Part shown: positions 19,201 through 29,003 of the stretch, in pieces
Layout: every line of letters starts with the position of its first letter
How positions within the stretch are numbered: position 1 is the first letter of the stretch
DNA from: Filimonas effusa
Lineage (GTDB): Bacteria > Bacteroidota > Bacteroidia > Chitinophagales > Chitinophagaceae
Direction: 5' to 3'
NCBI RefSeq assembly: GCF_004118675.1
Contig: NZ_SDHZ01000001.1
Location: 1,116,001-1,180,000 of the forward strand
Length of the DNA: 64,000 nucleotides
Translations under genes and position numbers: made by a program
Notes under the pieces: model-generated
Databases searched by the model: none
What the model was told of the DNA's origin: nothing
The model's input: the letters and a program-made list of their open reading frames with translations, nothing else

Positions 19201-20488
19201 CTACTACTACATTGTCACCTCTCTTAATTCAGCAGGAGAGAGCGCTAACTCCACGGTATTGCAGATAACAACCAATGACCTGGTAGCGCCCGCCGCAGTA
19301 ATGAATCCAAGGGCCGCATCGGGAGATGCAAAAGCCATTCTTACATGGGACTTCATCTACGACGCAAAATATGAGATAGCACGTTCCACCACGCTTAACG
19401 GAACATATGCTGTTATTGCTACAGATGTAGATGCCCTGCGCTTCGAAGATCTCAACAGAACCAACGGAACTGCGTACTATTACAAAATCGCCGCATATAA
19501 TGCAGCAGGCCGCAGCACGCAAACTACATCGCTGGTGGCTACGCCGGTACTTGGCCAGCACCTTCATATCGGATTTAATGAAGCAACCGGCACCGTGGCT
19601 GCCGACGACTGGGGCGGGTATCACGCAACCCTGTTCAATAATGCAACCTGGACAAATGGAAAAGAGAATACGCCCGGCGCAGTATCGCTGGTAAAAGCAT
19701 CCTCCTCCTATATGCAGCTGGCTTCCGGTGTGGTAAGCACCATAAACAACTTTACAATTGCTGCCTGGATTAAACTGCCGGCAAATCAGGGTAACAATAC
19801 GCGGCTGTTCGACTTCGGTAACGGTACCTCTACCTTTATGGTCTTCGTTCCAAGAACCGGAACCAGTGTCAGGTATAAGATCACATGCGCCACCGGCACC
19901 TACGATCGTTATATCCCCTTCGAAATTCCGCTGGATACATGGGTACACGTCGCCATCAGCCAACAGGGAAATATCTTTAAGTTCTATGCAAATGGTGAAT
20001 TGAAATATTCCGATAGCGCCGCCACAGTTAAGCCCGCCGATATGGGCATAACAACGCAAAACTTCCTCGGAAGATCCCAGTTTAGCGCCGACGCCTATAG
20101 CGATCATACTTACGATGACTTTAGGATCTATAACTATGCGTTGAGCGATCAAAACATAAACGACCTCGTAAACAACAACACATTGCTTGTTTCCGCCAGG
20201 TCTGTCATGAATCTTGACGATACCGTAAAACAAAAAACAAATGACAACAACGCATCAATTCAGCTTTATCCTAATCCTGCCCGCACTTATGTAAAAGTTG
20301 CTGGGCTGGATAGCCGGGTGGTCAATCATTATTCATTGTTCTCGGTATCCGGCAACAGAATTGCTGCAGGTATAGTGAAAGGAGGTACAATTCAATTGCC
20401 TGCCAACCTGCCTGTAGGAAACTACATTGTTCAGATCACAGACAGAACAAGGATCCTGGCCACAAGGCAAATTATTATTATACATTAA
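16274..20488 (+). CDS. Secreted multidomain GH128-type glycoside hydrolase, T9SS type A
   Basis: The start at 16274 begins the signal peptide MKKKLLLTSLLSLYCLSKLLAQ; the protein is about 1404 residues. In order: a LamG-like beta-sandwich (about 30-150), a beta-rich region with a possible carbohydrate-binding module, a betagamma-crystallin-like segment (AMEIFTQPNL to NKIRSFILRRGY), a GH128/Glyco_hydro_cc TIM barrel (about 560-830), two fibronectin type III domains, a second LamG domain and a T9SS type-A signal (LYPNPARTYVKV). The barrel has SGFNEPDQ with Glu635 as likely acid/base and WITEWNN with Glu726 as likely nucleophile. GH128 enzymes cut beta-1,3-glucan. It would be released or bound at the cell surface to begin polymer attack for the SusC/D system downstream. 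Confidence 0.82.
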   Translation: MKKKLLLTSLLSLYCLSKLLAQMPNLPTKATLGNTLLSSKTITSATQVDTVMYPRTLTDYTIEVKAKITSVTGRGLDIEGRNNAFQGFRVSLADTAFRWSTPLNALQSLSTPAAGQDQVIRIAVKNDSAYIFHNGAYIKVNPLTAINDIVNGVETSAGITKDSINLIAGWAGTATNNAGKPGDYGWGYTGTTVTNLFNTANGTSGVRYTDVNATVNTHTLDGNTYNGRLLFLRWDGNTTSGTVYNYPVVLEANTTYDFSLLHAYFSNATGARTITAGIGKTTGIAGRIASHQFVTSGTKTLKREEFVFTSQEAGTYYITINGDWGLFTVGELSLNKIIGGARLVIGKNYPNGAVNMQITSITCDDGAYAPTTLLTGALQNVTISGKVVSRIPATNTNFIVPGKTDFHLTGDYAPFINGTVALNSPDAWLFFDNVKPAVVLSKWMGNISINGAPAANNANVRVAIYKNGAVVIPEGNLVSARAMEIFTQPNLAGTTKQLEIQTYHNNLAAFDNKIRSFILRRGYMATVANNSDGSGYSRVFIANDSDLVVNNMPSGLDTSISFIRIFKWDWESKKGWAGGGTPVDQVNATWFYDWNIGGTPTADHNYVMIRQNGGWPSWEDIRAKQGVNSLSGFNEPDQAEQANMTVDQCIAQWPDMMKSGQRIGSPSPANPTSSWLSSFIGKCDELNYRVDYVTIHCYWNSLTPQGWYNRLKSIYDVVKRPLWITEWNNGANWTGESWPSDENAAFQKQLTDLKGILQVLDTTSFVERYAIYNWVENKRAMVLADTLTPAGKYYAANRSDLAFKTAQEFTHQWHLVAPRIDTSINADDFFKVTLSFKDLNGELGSKYILERLIDGRDTGYTAVSTYTGYAVSGTLTFTDSVYAKASYRVKAYNKAGTQFVSSAVMIVSRDLTPVAPVSLTGTVLSSTRISLSWNAGAYARAYNLKRSLNANGPFTTVLPRTRSFSFTDTALAAGTTYYYIVTSLNSAGESANSTVLQITTNDLVAPAAVMNPRAASGDAKAILTWDFIYDAKYEIARSTTLNGTYAVIATDVDALRFEDLNRTNGTAYYYKIAAYNAAGRSTQTTSLVATPVLGQHLHIGFNEATGTVAADDWGGYHATLFNNATWTNGKENTPGAVSLVKASSSYMQLASGVVSTINNFTIAAWIKLPANQGNNTRLFDFGNGTSTFMVFVPRTGTSVRYKITCATGTYDRYIPFEIPLDTWVHVAISQQGNIFKFYANGELKYSDSAATVKPADMGITTQNFLGRSQFSADAYSDHTYDDFRIYNYALSDQNINDLVNNNTLLVSARSVMNLDDTVKQKTNDNNASIQLYPNPARTYVKVAGLDSRVVNHYSLFSVSGNRIAAGIVKGGTIQLPANLPVGNYIVQITDRTRILATRQIIIIH

Positions 20489-20501
20489 AAGGTCTTATCA
20501 T

Positions 20502-20535
20502 AACCAGGCTTCGGAAGATCCGGAGCCTGGTTTTA
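20502..20535 (+). terminator. Terminator of the GH128 gene
   Basis: AACCAGGCTTCGGA (20502-20515) pairs with TCCGGAGCCTGGTT (20519-20532) with one G-U pair, followed by T residues. It starts 13 bases after the stop. The rest of the gap to the HTCS gene shows no further gene. Confidence 0.85.
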
Positions 20536-20846
20536 ACTAACTGATATGTTCAATAATCAATATGCAACAAACAGGCATCATCTTCTTAGGTGATATATAA
20601 ATATAGACTAATACAAAATTGTATAAAGCGATCTGTCATGCCATTTTAAAGCCGGTAGGGCAAAACGCTGTACGTAATGAATAATAGACCTTGTAGCTGG
20701 AATGGTATTGATTTAAACTGCTGATCTGATATAGTAGTATTTTAACCCAAATAATTTAGGATTTGACACTTTTTGCTATATTTACTTACTTCAGGAAATC
20801 GATTGGCTTAATAATACTTGCCGGTACTGTAATTTTTTTGTGTCAT

Positions 20847-23800
20847 ATGAGAAGACTGTTATTGTGTGTGTACTGCTTAATGGCTGTAAGTTTCCTTTAT
20901 TCCAGGGAACCTGGTGCAACAGAAAATCCGGTTATCTACAGGTTGGGCATCGACAGGGGATTGTCTAATAATTCTGTCAGATGTATCTATCAGGATCATA
21001 ATGGCTTTATGTGGTTTGGAACATATGACGGATTGAATAGATACGATGGCTCCTCCTTTAAAATCTTCAGGAACAAACTGAATGACTCTACTTCTCTTCC
21101 GCATAACTATATCTACTCGATAGGAGAGGACGCCAATAACAACCTATGGGTAGGAACAGGGCAGGGACTTTGCTTTTTCAGCAACCTTACCGATAAATTC
21201 TCTCCCGCCTATTATCTGGAACGAAGTACCGGTAAAAGAAGGAAAATAACTTTTAACGTCAGCAATGTTGTTGCCGACTTAAACAATAACCTCGTCATAA
21301 GTACAGCAGGAGAAGGTTTGCTGCTCCAGGAAGCCCGGCAGAATGCAGCAGTAAAAATTCCGATAAATAAACAGGGAAAGCTTCAATACCAGTACACTTC
21401 TATACTTACAAAAGATCACAAGGGAAACATATGGGTCTTTGTTCCGGATTTTGGATTATGCCTGTTCTCGCCGGCTACCAAGAAAATGCAGCTCCTGATG
21501 ACCAATATCAGTGGCGTTCATGCCATCAGGGCCGATACCATCGGTAACCTGTGGATAGCAACAGCTTCAGGTTTGTATCAGTATAACATCGCCGGCCGGT
21601 CTGTTTCTTACCAATATACATCAGCTAAAAATGAACTGACTTCCGACAATATCATGACGCTTGCCATCGATAGCGAAAATAATATCTGGGCAGGCACAGA
21701 GATCAGTGGTATCAATATCGTTAACCCCGCCACAAGAACTGTGAAGCATCTTTTACCCGGCGAGGGACGCGATGAACTAAGCAGCGAGTCCATCATGTCT
21801 ATCTACGAAGATCGTGAACGCAGGCAATGGATTGGCACAGCCAAAGGCGGTATCAATATTATTGATCGCCAGAAAAAACTCTTCCAGCCTGTCACACATG
21901 ATCCCAATAACAGGAATAGTCTTATCAATAACTTTGCATCCAGCTTTTGTGAAGATGGAAAAGATAAACTCTGGATTGGAACCGATGGGGGCGGCGTCAG
22001 TATCTGGAACAGGCAAACCAATAAGTATAGCAATTATAAACACGAACCAGTAAACAGCGCTTCGCTTAGTCATAATGCCGTAACCTCTATAAAAAAAGAC
22101 TACCTGGGTAATATATGGATCAGTACTTACGGCGGAGGCATCAATAAATACAATCCCGCATCAAACTCATTTAGCCATTATGTTTGCTCAAACCCCGTGA
22201 CCGGCAGGGAAAACGTGAATGTATGGGCCCTTTATGAAGACCGTGATAAAAACTTTTGGGCAACTACTTTTTCCTCGGGTAAATTGTATTTACTGAACAG
22301 GAGCCTGGATAAGTTCGAAGTCTTTGATCAGGGACTTTACGACCTTATCTCCATATACGAAGATAGCGGTGGCGCGCTTTGGGTAGGTAATTCCCATGAG
22401 CTCATCAGGATCAATAAAAAAGACAGGTCCTTCGTTGAGTTTGAAATAGGTAAACCGGTAAGGGATATTTTCGAAGACAGCAAAGGACGCTTCTGGCTGG
22501 GCACAGAAGGGGGAGGGTTGCTGCTGTTCGATCGCAGATCGGGCACCATTAAAAAACGTTTTTCTGATGCAGACGGACTATGCAATAATTCTGTCCTTAA
22601 GATCCTGGAAGATAGAGCCGGCAACCTATGGCTCAGCACATTTAACGGTTTGGCCCGGTTCGATTTCAACAAAAATAGTTTCAAGAACTTTTACCAGAGC
22701 GATGGCCTTCAAAGCAACCAGTTCCTATACAGTTCGGCATTAAAACTCCGCTCAGGCGAGTTGGTTTTTGGTGGCGTAAAAGGAATGAACCTTTTTGATC
22801 CTGATAGCTTAAGTGGCCGCTCCTTCATGCCGCCGGTATTATTAACCGGCATTTTAATCAATAACAATCCGCTCACGCTCGACCGGCATCTGTCTGTAGA
22901 GACGTCTAACCAGCTTTTTACCAAAGTAACGGTACCCTATAACGAAGCGGTGTTTTCATTTGAATTTGCCGCCCTGGAGTATTCTTCCCCAAGTAAGATC
23001 AACTATGCTTACATGCTCGAAGGCTGGGATAAATCATGGAACTACACAAACGCCGTGCGCACCGCCAACTACACGAACCTGCCGGAAGGCTCTTATACTT
23101 TGCGCATAAAATCAACCAATGTCGAAGGCACCTGGAACAACAAAGAAGCACAGCTGAAGATAGTGGTATTACCCCCATGGTACCGCTCCTGGTGGGCGTA
23201 TTCAATATACTTATTAATGACAGTAGCCGCAGTATACGCCTATCAGCAGTATAAGAACAAGCGCACCAGGCTCGAGTATGAAGTAAGAATAGCAAAGCTC
23301 AATGCAGATAATGAACGTGCCGAGAAACAAAAAAGCCAGGCCGAACTGCAAACCGCTAAAGCCGAGCAGGACCGCCAGGCGGCTGCATTGGCACTGTCTA
23401 AAGCCGAACAGGAGAGGAGCACGGCAGAACTGGAAAAGCAAAAGGTGATCTATGAAGCCGAAAAGGAAATAAATGAGAAAAGACTATCCTTCTTTACAAG
23501 CATCTCCCATGAATTTAAAACGCCGCTGACATTAATTATAAACCCGGTTAAAGAACTCCTCGACCAGTTTAAACAAAACAAGGAGGCATCCAATCCGGTT
23601 GAAGCAGAACTGAATATAGTCTATCGCAATGCCCGCCGGATGTTGAACCTGATTAACCAGTTGCTGCTTTTCCGTAAAGCCGAAGCTGATTTCAACTTAC
23701 CTAATCGTACTAACGTCGGCATCTTCCACCTGGTACAGGACGTTTACCTTTATTTCTCCCAGCAGGCAAAATCTAAAGCCATTGATTATGAATTCGACTG

Positions 23801-25085
23801 CCCGGATAAGAATATTGTATGCTCCGTTGACCGGGATAAACTGGAAGTGATATTGTATAACCTGCTTTCCAACGCGTTTAAATACACACCCGATCACGGC
23901 CGCATTTTGTTAAGCGTACGTTTCAGCGCAGGTCAGTTGAATATAAAGGTCAGCGACAACGGTACAGGTATCGATCCTTCGATCGGGGATAAACTGTTTG
24001 AACGGTTTTACCAGGCCGCGAATGCTAAAACCGGCTTCGGCATTGGTCTCTATGTGGTGAAACAGTTCGCCAATGCACATGACGGCGATATCACGTATGA
24101 AAGTGAGCCGGGTAAAGGCACCAGCTTCTTTGTTACAATTGCCGCCCCCGAAGTAGAACAAAAGGAATACCTCCCACAGGATAATCCAGCTGAGCTAAGT
24201 TTACTCGCAGTTCCCGAAAACGAGGAACAGGTGCGCCAGGAAGCCGCCGTAGAAGAAATTAGCACAAGTCCCATGGTCTCCGGGCAAAAGATCATTCTTT
24301 TAATAGATGATAACGAAGAGATCAGGAAATACCTCCGCCATATTTTCGAAACAATGTTTAAGGTTTATGAAGCCGGAAGTGGAGAAGAAGGTTTAAAACT
24401 TGCACACCTGCATCAGCCGGACATCATTATTAGCGACGTGGTAATGCAGGGTATCAACGGAATTGATCTTTGTAAAACAATTAAAGACGATAGCGGTCTC
24501 GGCCATATTCCCGTTATTCTATTAACAGGCAACGAATCTGCCGAAAGCAGGCTTAAAGGTGTAGAAGGCGGCGCAGATGATTACATTACCAAACCTTTTG
24601 AAAAAGACCTGCTCGTGGCAAGGGTGCAAAACCTTTTAAACAGGCGCACAAGCCTTCAGAAATACTTCTACAACGAGGTCACGCTCCAGCAGAATACACT
24701 ACGCATTTCACAGGAATACAAGGAATTTATCGACCGCTGTATCGAAATCGTGGAAGATCATATTGAAGATGACCAGTTTTCGATTAAAACACTCGCTTAC
24801 GAACTAAGAATGAGTTACTCGAAAATGAATAAAAAGATCAAAGCCATCTCCGGCCAGCCTGCTAACGCCTTTATCCGGTTCATCCGGTTGCGTAAAGCGG
24901 CAGAGCTTTTTATTAATGCGAATCATAATGTAAGCGAAACCGCCTTTATGGTAGGCATGAAGGATGTCAGGTATTTCAGAGAGCAGTTTTTTAAGCTCTT
25001 TGGCATGAATCCATCCGAGTATATCGAAAAATACAGGAAGAGTTTCGGTAACAATTATAGTCTCAACGAAAAGCTGATTAAATAA
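20847..25085 (+). CDS. Hybrid two-component system sensor/response regulator (HTCS)
   Basis: One polypeptide of about 1412 residues senses periplasmic oligosaccharide and activates transcription. Start 20847 gives the signal-like MRRLLLCVYCLMAVSFLYS; a TTG 84 bases upstream is less likely. In order: propeller repeats such as GFMWFGTYDGLNRYDG, KLWIGTDGGGVSIW and NLWLSTFNGLARF (about 30-700), a Y_Y_Y domain, a membrane helix (about 781-803), a long coiled coil, a histidine kinase with SHEFKTPLT (His888) and ATPase motifs DNGTGID and GFGIGLYVV, a receiver with Asp1197 in IISDVVM, and a C-terminal AraC-type helix-turn-helix. All catalytic residues are present. It lies between the GH128 gene and susC and most likely controls both. 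Confidence 0.93.
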   Translation: MRRLLLCVYCLMAVSFLYSREPGATENPVIYRLGIDRGLSNNSVRCIYQDHNGFMWFGTYDGLNRYDGSSFKIFRNKLNDSTSLPHNYIYSIGEDANNNLWVGTGQGLCFFSNLTDKFSPAYYLERSTGKRRKITFNVSNVVADLNNNLVISTAGEGLLLQEARQNAAVKIPINKQGKLQYQYTSILTKDHKGNIWVFVPDFGLCLFSPATKKMQLLMTNISGVHAIRADTIGNLWIATASGLYQYNIAGRSVSYQYTSAKNELTSDNIMTLAIDSENNIWAGTEISGINIVNPATRTVKHLLPGEGRDELSSESIMSIYEDRERRQWIGTAKGGINIIDRQKKLFQPVTHDPNNRNSLINNFASSFCEDGKDKLWIGTDGGGVSIWNRQTNKYSNYKHEPVNSASLSHNAVTSIKKDYLGNIWISTYGGGINKYNPASNSFSHYVCSNPVTGRENVNVWALYEDRDKNFWATTFSSGKLYLLNRSLDKFEVFDQGLYDLISIYEDSGGALWVGNSHELIRINKKDRSFVEFEIGKPVRDIFEDSKGRFWLGTEGGGLLLFDRRSGTIKKRFSDADGLCNNSVLKILEDRAGNLWLSTFNGLARFDFNKNSFKNFYQSDGLQSNQFLYSSALKLRSGELVFGGVKGMNLFDPDSLSGRSFMPPVLLTGILINNNPLTLDRHLSVETSNQLFTKVTVPYNEAVFSFEFAALEYSSPSKINYAYMLEGWDKSWNYTNAVRTANYTNLPEGSYTLRIKSTNVEGTWNNKEAQLKIVVLPPWYRSWWAYSIYLLMTVAAVYAYQQYKNKRTRLEYEVRIAKLNADNERAEKQKSQAELQTAKAEQDRQAAALALSKAEQERSTAELEKQKVIYEAEKEINEKRLSFFTSISHEFKTPLTLIINPVKELLDQFKQNKEASNPVEAELNIVYRNARRMLNLINQLLLFRKAEADFNLPNRTNVGIFHLVQDVYLYFSQQAKSKAIDYEFDCPDKNIVCSVDRDKLEVILYNLLSNAFKYTPDHGRILLSVRFSAGQLNIKVSDNGTGIDPSIGDKLFERFYQAANAKTGFGIGLYVVKQFANAHDGDITYESEPGKGTSFFVTIAAPEVEQKEYLPQDNPAELSLLAVPENEEQVRQEAAVEEISTSPMVSGQKIILLIDDNEEIRKYLRHIFETMFKVYEAGSGEEGLKLAHLHQPDIIISDVVMQGINGIDLCKTIKDDSGLGHIPVILLTGNESAESRLKGVEGGADDYITKPFEKDLLVARVQNLLNRRTSLQKYFYNEVTLQQNTLRISQEYKEFIDRCIEIVEDHIEDDQFSIKTLAYELRMSYSKMNKKIKAISGQPANAFIRFIRLRKAAELFINANHNVSETAFMVGMKDVRYFREQFFKLFGMNPSEYIEKYRKSFGNNYSLNEKLIK

Positions 25086-25428
25086 GCGCGAAAGCCAGTA
25101 AGCTTTCCCCCGGCTCATTTCCGGGAATGGGTTTACCTGTAAACACATATGTCTACGAATTAGCCCCCTTATTTATTTCCCCTGTTACATAGCCTAAGAT
25201 CCTATCGGGTAAACGCGTGAACCTAAAACAGTATATAAAAAGCCGCCGCCGGGCTACATTTTACCCGGCTCGCGCCCCCGGCGCCTGTAGTTTTTCGTTT
25301 TGCACATAAGGAAACTGCAATATGCTGGGCCGCCGGGAAGCCGGCCACTGCCACTTCTTTATTCCAACGCTTCCAAACACGCAGACAAAACTTAACCGGA
25401 TTTTTTATACGAGAGAAATGCAAGTTTA

Positions 25429-25484
25429 CCCCCTTTTTAGCAAATCTACCCCCCCTGTCTTTGGCCCCCTCCAGGCCTATTTTG
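25429..25484 (+). promoter_or_regulatory. C-rich conserved element upstream of susC
   Basis: This carries CCCCCTTTTTAGCAAAT, three bases, seven C, CTTTGG and TATTTTG, the same arrangement and 20-base C-run spacing as at 16061-16115. It is 209 bases before the susC start. Candidate HTCS operator with promoter. The rest of the 25086-25692 gap has only a weak hairpin, GCTGAT with ATCAGC, at 25612-25631. Confidence 0.6.
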
Positions 25485-25692
25485 CACTGGACTTTGAGAG
25501 CGAAACCTGTTGCAGGCTTGCCTCAAAGCATTTTTTAGCCAAAGTAATTGCCATATGTTTTGTACCAGAAGTTATGCTTGTTTACCTCGTTTACCCGCGT
25601 CTTTAACCCTCGCTGATATTAAAACATCAGCTCAGTCATTTAAGCGCCTGTTCACCACGCGCATTCATGCTTAAGCCATAAAAAATTCAATT

Positions 25693-28600
25693 ATGTTAAA
25701 CAGTTTTACAATCAAACCGAAAGACGCCATGCTGCTCAAAGCCAGTGGACTCATTTTGTTTTGTTTCATCCTGGCCCTTCCCCGGGTTCTTTCACAAACG
25801 TCTAGACCTGCAAGCCCGCAAACCGAAACGGTTAAAGGCAAGGTGATCGACTCTGCCGGCAGCGGCCTTGCCGACGTAACAGTACAGGTAAAAGGAACCA
25901 ATACCACCACAAAAACTTCTCCTTCAGGCGACTTTTCTATCAGGGCAGCCAGTGGCGCTGTACTGCTCATCACCCACGTAAGTTATAATAGCCAGGAAGT
26001 GAAAGTTACCGGCAGGGAGCTTATTACAGTAAGCCTCACACCAGCCGCAACCGCTTTATCCGAAGTGGTCGTTATCGGTTACGGTACCATGAAAAAGAAA
26101 GACCTCACCGGCTCTGTTGTTCAGGTACGTCCCGATCGTCTGGCAAATGAAAACCCCAATACCGTACAGGATGTTCTCCGCGGTACACCCGGCTTACAGG
26201 TAGGATACGATCCGTCGGCCAAAGGCGGCGGCAGCATGCAGATCCGTGGTCAAAGATCCGTTTACACCGAAGGCGGACACAACGACCCCCTCATTATCCT
26301 CGACGGTATGATCTTCTATGGTGAATTATCTGAATTGAACCCGGACGACATCGGCCAGATCGACGTATTGAAAGATGCCTCTGCAGCAGCTGTGTACGGC
26401 TCAAGGGCGGCAAGCGGCGTTATCATCGTTACCACTAAAAAAGGTAAGATCGGTAAGCCCGTGGTAAATGTGAGCGCAAACTATGGCGCTACCACAAAAA
26501 GCAACTACCGCGAAGTCTTTGGCCCCGACGCCTATATGAAATATCGCGAAGACTGGTACAAAAAAGACTCCTACGGCCTCAACGCCACTACAGGTAAATA
26601 CGAAGCTTACCAGGCTTCCGCAACAGCAGGTAAATACGGTTATTACGATAACCCGGCTAACCTGTCTAAATATGGCATTTCATTGGAACAATGGCGCGCA
26701 TATACAACCAATACTGCAGGTGAATCCGACGCCAGCATCTATGCCCGCCGCCTCGGCCTCGAAGGTGGTGTGCTGAAAGATTACCTGGCAGGTAATACTT
26801 TCGACTGGTACAAACATACTTTTCGTACAGGCATCAACCAGGATTACAATACCAGCATATCAGGCGCCAGCGACAGAATGAACTATTATATGTCAGTTGG
26901 TTACCTGCGCAACCAGGGTGCTGTGGACTATAACGATTACAAGGCAGTTCGCTCTAATATAAAACTCAGCGGTAAAGTAAATGACTGGCTCGAAATAGGT
27001 ACCAACATTAACTTCCAGAACCGTAGCGATGGCGATCTTTCTCCAGGACTCGGCCTCAACTATTGGGACGCCAACCAGATCCGTAACGCGCCTTATAGTC
27101 ACTATCGCAACGACGATGGCACCCTGGCGCAATACCCAATGGGCGATGCCAATATCAGGAGAGGGGTGAACCACGATTTCGATAAACAATACCTGGAACT
27201 GGAAAAAGGTTACACCGTACTGAATACCATCTTCACCACAAAAGTGAAGCTGCCTTTCAACATTACTTATTCTTTTAACGTTGCTCCACGTTACCAATGG
27301 TTCTTCAACCGCTACTTCATGTCTGCAGCCCTTCCTGAATCTCTTCCCGTAAACAGGGGCGTTGATCGCGAAACTGCCAAGAACTTCGACTGGTCGCTCA
27401 ACAATACCATCTCTTGGGAACAAACCTTTGCCAAAAAGCATCGCTTTAATGTAACATTGGTACAGGAAGCAGAAGAACGCAGATCCTGGAGAGAAGTGAT
27501 TAATGCCCGCAATATTCTTCCTTCCGATGCATTGGGCTTCCACAACATCTCTAATGCGACAAAGGAGAACAGCTCTTTCTCAAGCACCGATATGCACCAG
27601 ACTGCCGACGCGTTACTGGCTCGTCTGTTCTACTCTTATGATAGCCGCTATATGCTTACTGCATCTGTACGCCGCGACGGCTACTCTGCCTTTGGACAAA
27701 ACAACCCATATGCAACCTTCCCTTCTCTGGCGTTTGCATGGGGATTCACCAACGAAAAATTCTTCAAATGGCAGGATGTAATGAGCACAGGTAAACTCCG
27801 TGTATCATGGGGTGAAAATGGGAACCGCTCCCTGGCCGATCCCTATATCTCACTGGCCAACCTTGGCTCTGGTCAGGGCGCTACAATGGGCTATATCGTA
27901 GGCACCGGAATGGATGAAGTAAAATATCTCCTCGTAGATCGTCTGGCTAACCCCAACCTCCAATGGGAAAAAACAGCATCTATGAACATTGGCCTCGACT
28001 TCGGCTTCCTCAACGATCGTATCACCGGTTCTATTGAATACTATTCAATGAAAACACACGATATGATCATGGCACAACGTCTTCCTGGTTTTACTGGTTT
28101 CGGCAGCATCACAACCAACCTGGGTGAAGTACGCAACAAAGGCGTTGAGTTCTTCATCAGCTCAGCAAATATTCAAAACGATAAGTTTAAATGGAATACC
28201 ACCTTTAGCCTTTCGTATAACCAGAACAAGATCACACACCTTTACTACCAAAGCGAAAATATTCTCGACGCAGCAGGTAATGTTATTGGTGTGAAGGAAA
28301 TGGATGACAAATCCAACGGATGGTTCATTGGCAAACCCATCAGCGCTATCTGGGATTATCGCGCAACAGGTATCTGGCAGGCGAATGAAGTGGACGAAGC
28401 AAAACGCTATAACCAAAGACCAGGCGATCCTAAAGTGGCTAATAACTATACCGCCGACGATAAGAAAAATGCAGACGGTAGCATTACACCCGTATATAAC
28501 GACAAAGACAGGGAATTCCTGGGTCAAACAGCACCGCCACTCAACTGGCAGTTACGTAACGACTTCACGCTCTTTAAAAACTGGAACCTCTCTTTCAACA

Positions 28601-28992
28601 TCTATTCATACATGGGGCATAAAAGCCTGGCAGGTGAATACCTGAACAAGGACAATGGCGGTTCTTTGATCACCTATAACTACAATACGTTTGCTAAGGA
28701 ATACTGGACGCCCGAAAATCCTACCGGTAAGTATGCACGTCTCGATGCCAACGCTCCCGCAGGCGCCGGCGCTAACAAACTTTACAACCGTTCTTTCATC
28801 CGCTTGGAAAGCATCGCTTTCGGTTACTCCTTCCCTAAAAGATGGATCTCTAAGTATGATATCTCTAATGTGAAACTTTTTGGCTCTGTCCGCAATGTCG
28901 CAGTTTGGCAAAAAGACTGGGAATATGGTGATCCTGAAACCGGTGGCCTCGCAACTCGTATCTATTCCTTTGGCTTGAATGTAACTTTTTAA
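25693..28992 (+). CDS. SusC/RagA-family TonB-dependent outer-membrane transporter
   Basis: The 1099-residue importer of the glycan locus. A signal peptide runs to about residue 36. A carboxypeptidase-like regulatory domain starts at VKGKVIDSAGSGLADVTVQVKGT. The SusC signature is ALSEVVVIGYGTMKKKDLTGSV, followed by the plug with LRGTPGLQVGYDP, MQIRGQRSVY, LIILDGMIFYGEL and IDVLKDASAAAVYGSRAASGVIIVTTKKG. The barrel ends in LNVTF. It forms a complex with the SusD protein encoded 11 bases downstream and imports oligosaccharides into the periplasm with TonB energy. A C-rich candidate HTCS site lies 209 bases upstream. Confidence 0.95.
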   Translation: MLNSFTIKPKDAMLLKASGLILFCFILALPRVLSQTSRPASPQTETVKGKVIDSAGSGLADVTVQVKGTNTTTKTSPSGDFSIRAASGAVLLITHVSYNSQEVKVTGRELITVSLTPAATALSEVVVIGYGTMKKKDLTGSVVQVRPDRLANENPNTVQDVLRGTPGLQVGYDPSAKGGGSMQIRGQRSVYTEGGHNDPLIILDGMIFYGELSELNPDDIGQIDVLKDASAAAVYGSRAASGVIIVTTKKGKIGKPVVNVSANYGATTKSNYREVFGPDAYMKYREDWYKKDSYGLNATTGKYEAYQASATAGKYGYYDNPANLSKYGISLEQWRAYTTNTAGESDASIYARRLGLEGGVLKDYLAGNTFDWYKHTFRTGINQDYNTSISGASDRMNYYMSVGYLRNQGAVDYNDYKAVRSNIKLSGKVNDWLEIGTNINFQNRSDGDLSPGLGLNYWDANQIRNAPYSHYRNDDGTLAQYPMGDANIRRGVNHDFDKQYLELEKGYTVLNTIFTTKVKLPFNITYSFNVAPRYQWFFNRYFMSAALPESLPVNRGVDRETAKNFDWSLNNTISWEQTFAKKHRFNVTLVQEAEERRSWREVINARNILPSDALGFHNISNATKENSSFSSTDMHQTADALLARLFYSYDSRYMLTASVRRDGYSAFGQNNPYATFPSLAFAWGFTNEKFFKWQDVMSTGKLRVSWGENGNRSLADPYISLANLGSGQGATMGYIVGTGMDEVKYLLVDRLANPNLQWEKTASMNIGLDFGFLNDRITGSIEYYSMKTHDMIMAQRLPGFTGFGSITTNLGEVRNKGVEFFISSANIQNDKFKWNTTFSLSYNQNKITHLYYQSENILDAAGNVIGVKEMDDKSNGWFIGKPISAIWDYRATGIWQANEVDEAKRYNQRPGDPKVANNYTADDKKNADGSITPVYNDKDREFLGQTAPPLNWQLRNDFTLFKNWNLSFNIYSYMGHKSLAGEYLNKDNGGSLITYNYNTFAKEYWTPENPTGKYARLDANAPAGAGANKLYNRSFIRLESIAFGYSFPKRWISKYDISNVKLFGSVRNVAVWQKDWEYGDPETGGLATRIYSFGLNVTF

Positions 28993-29003
28993 AAACTACG
29001 GAG

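Noticed and set aside
19229-20233. Antisense frame of 334 codons inside the GH128 gene
   Set aside because: It runs opposite to a well-supported multidomain gene, has no recognisable domain, and arises from the codon bias of the sense strand.
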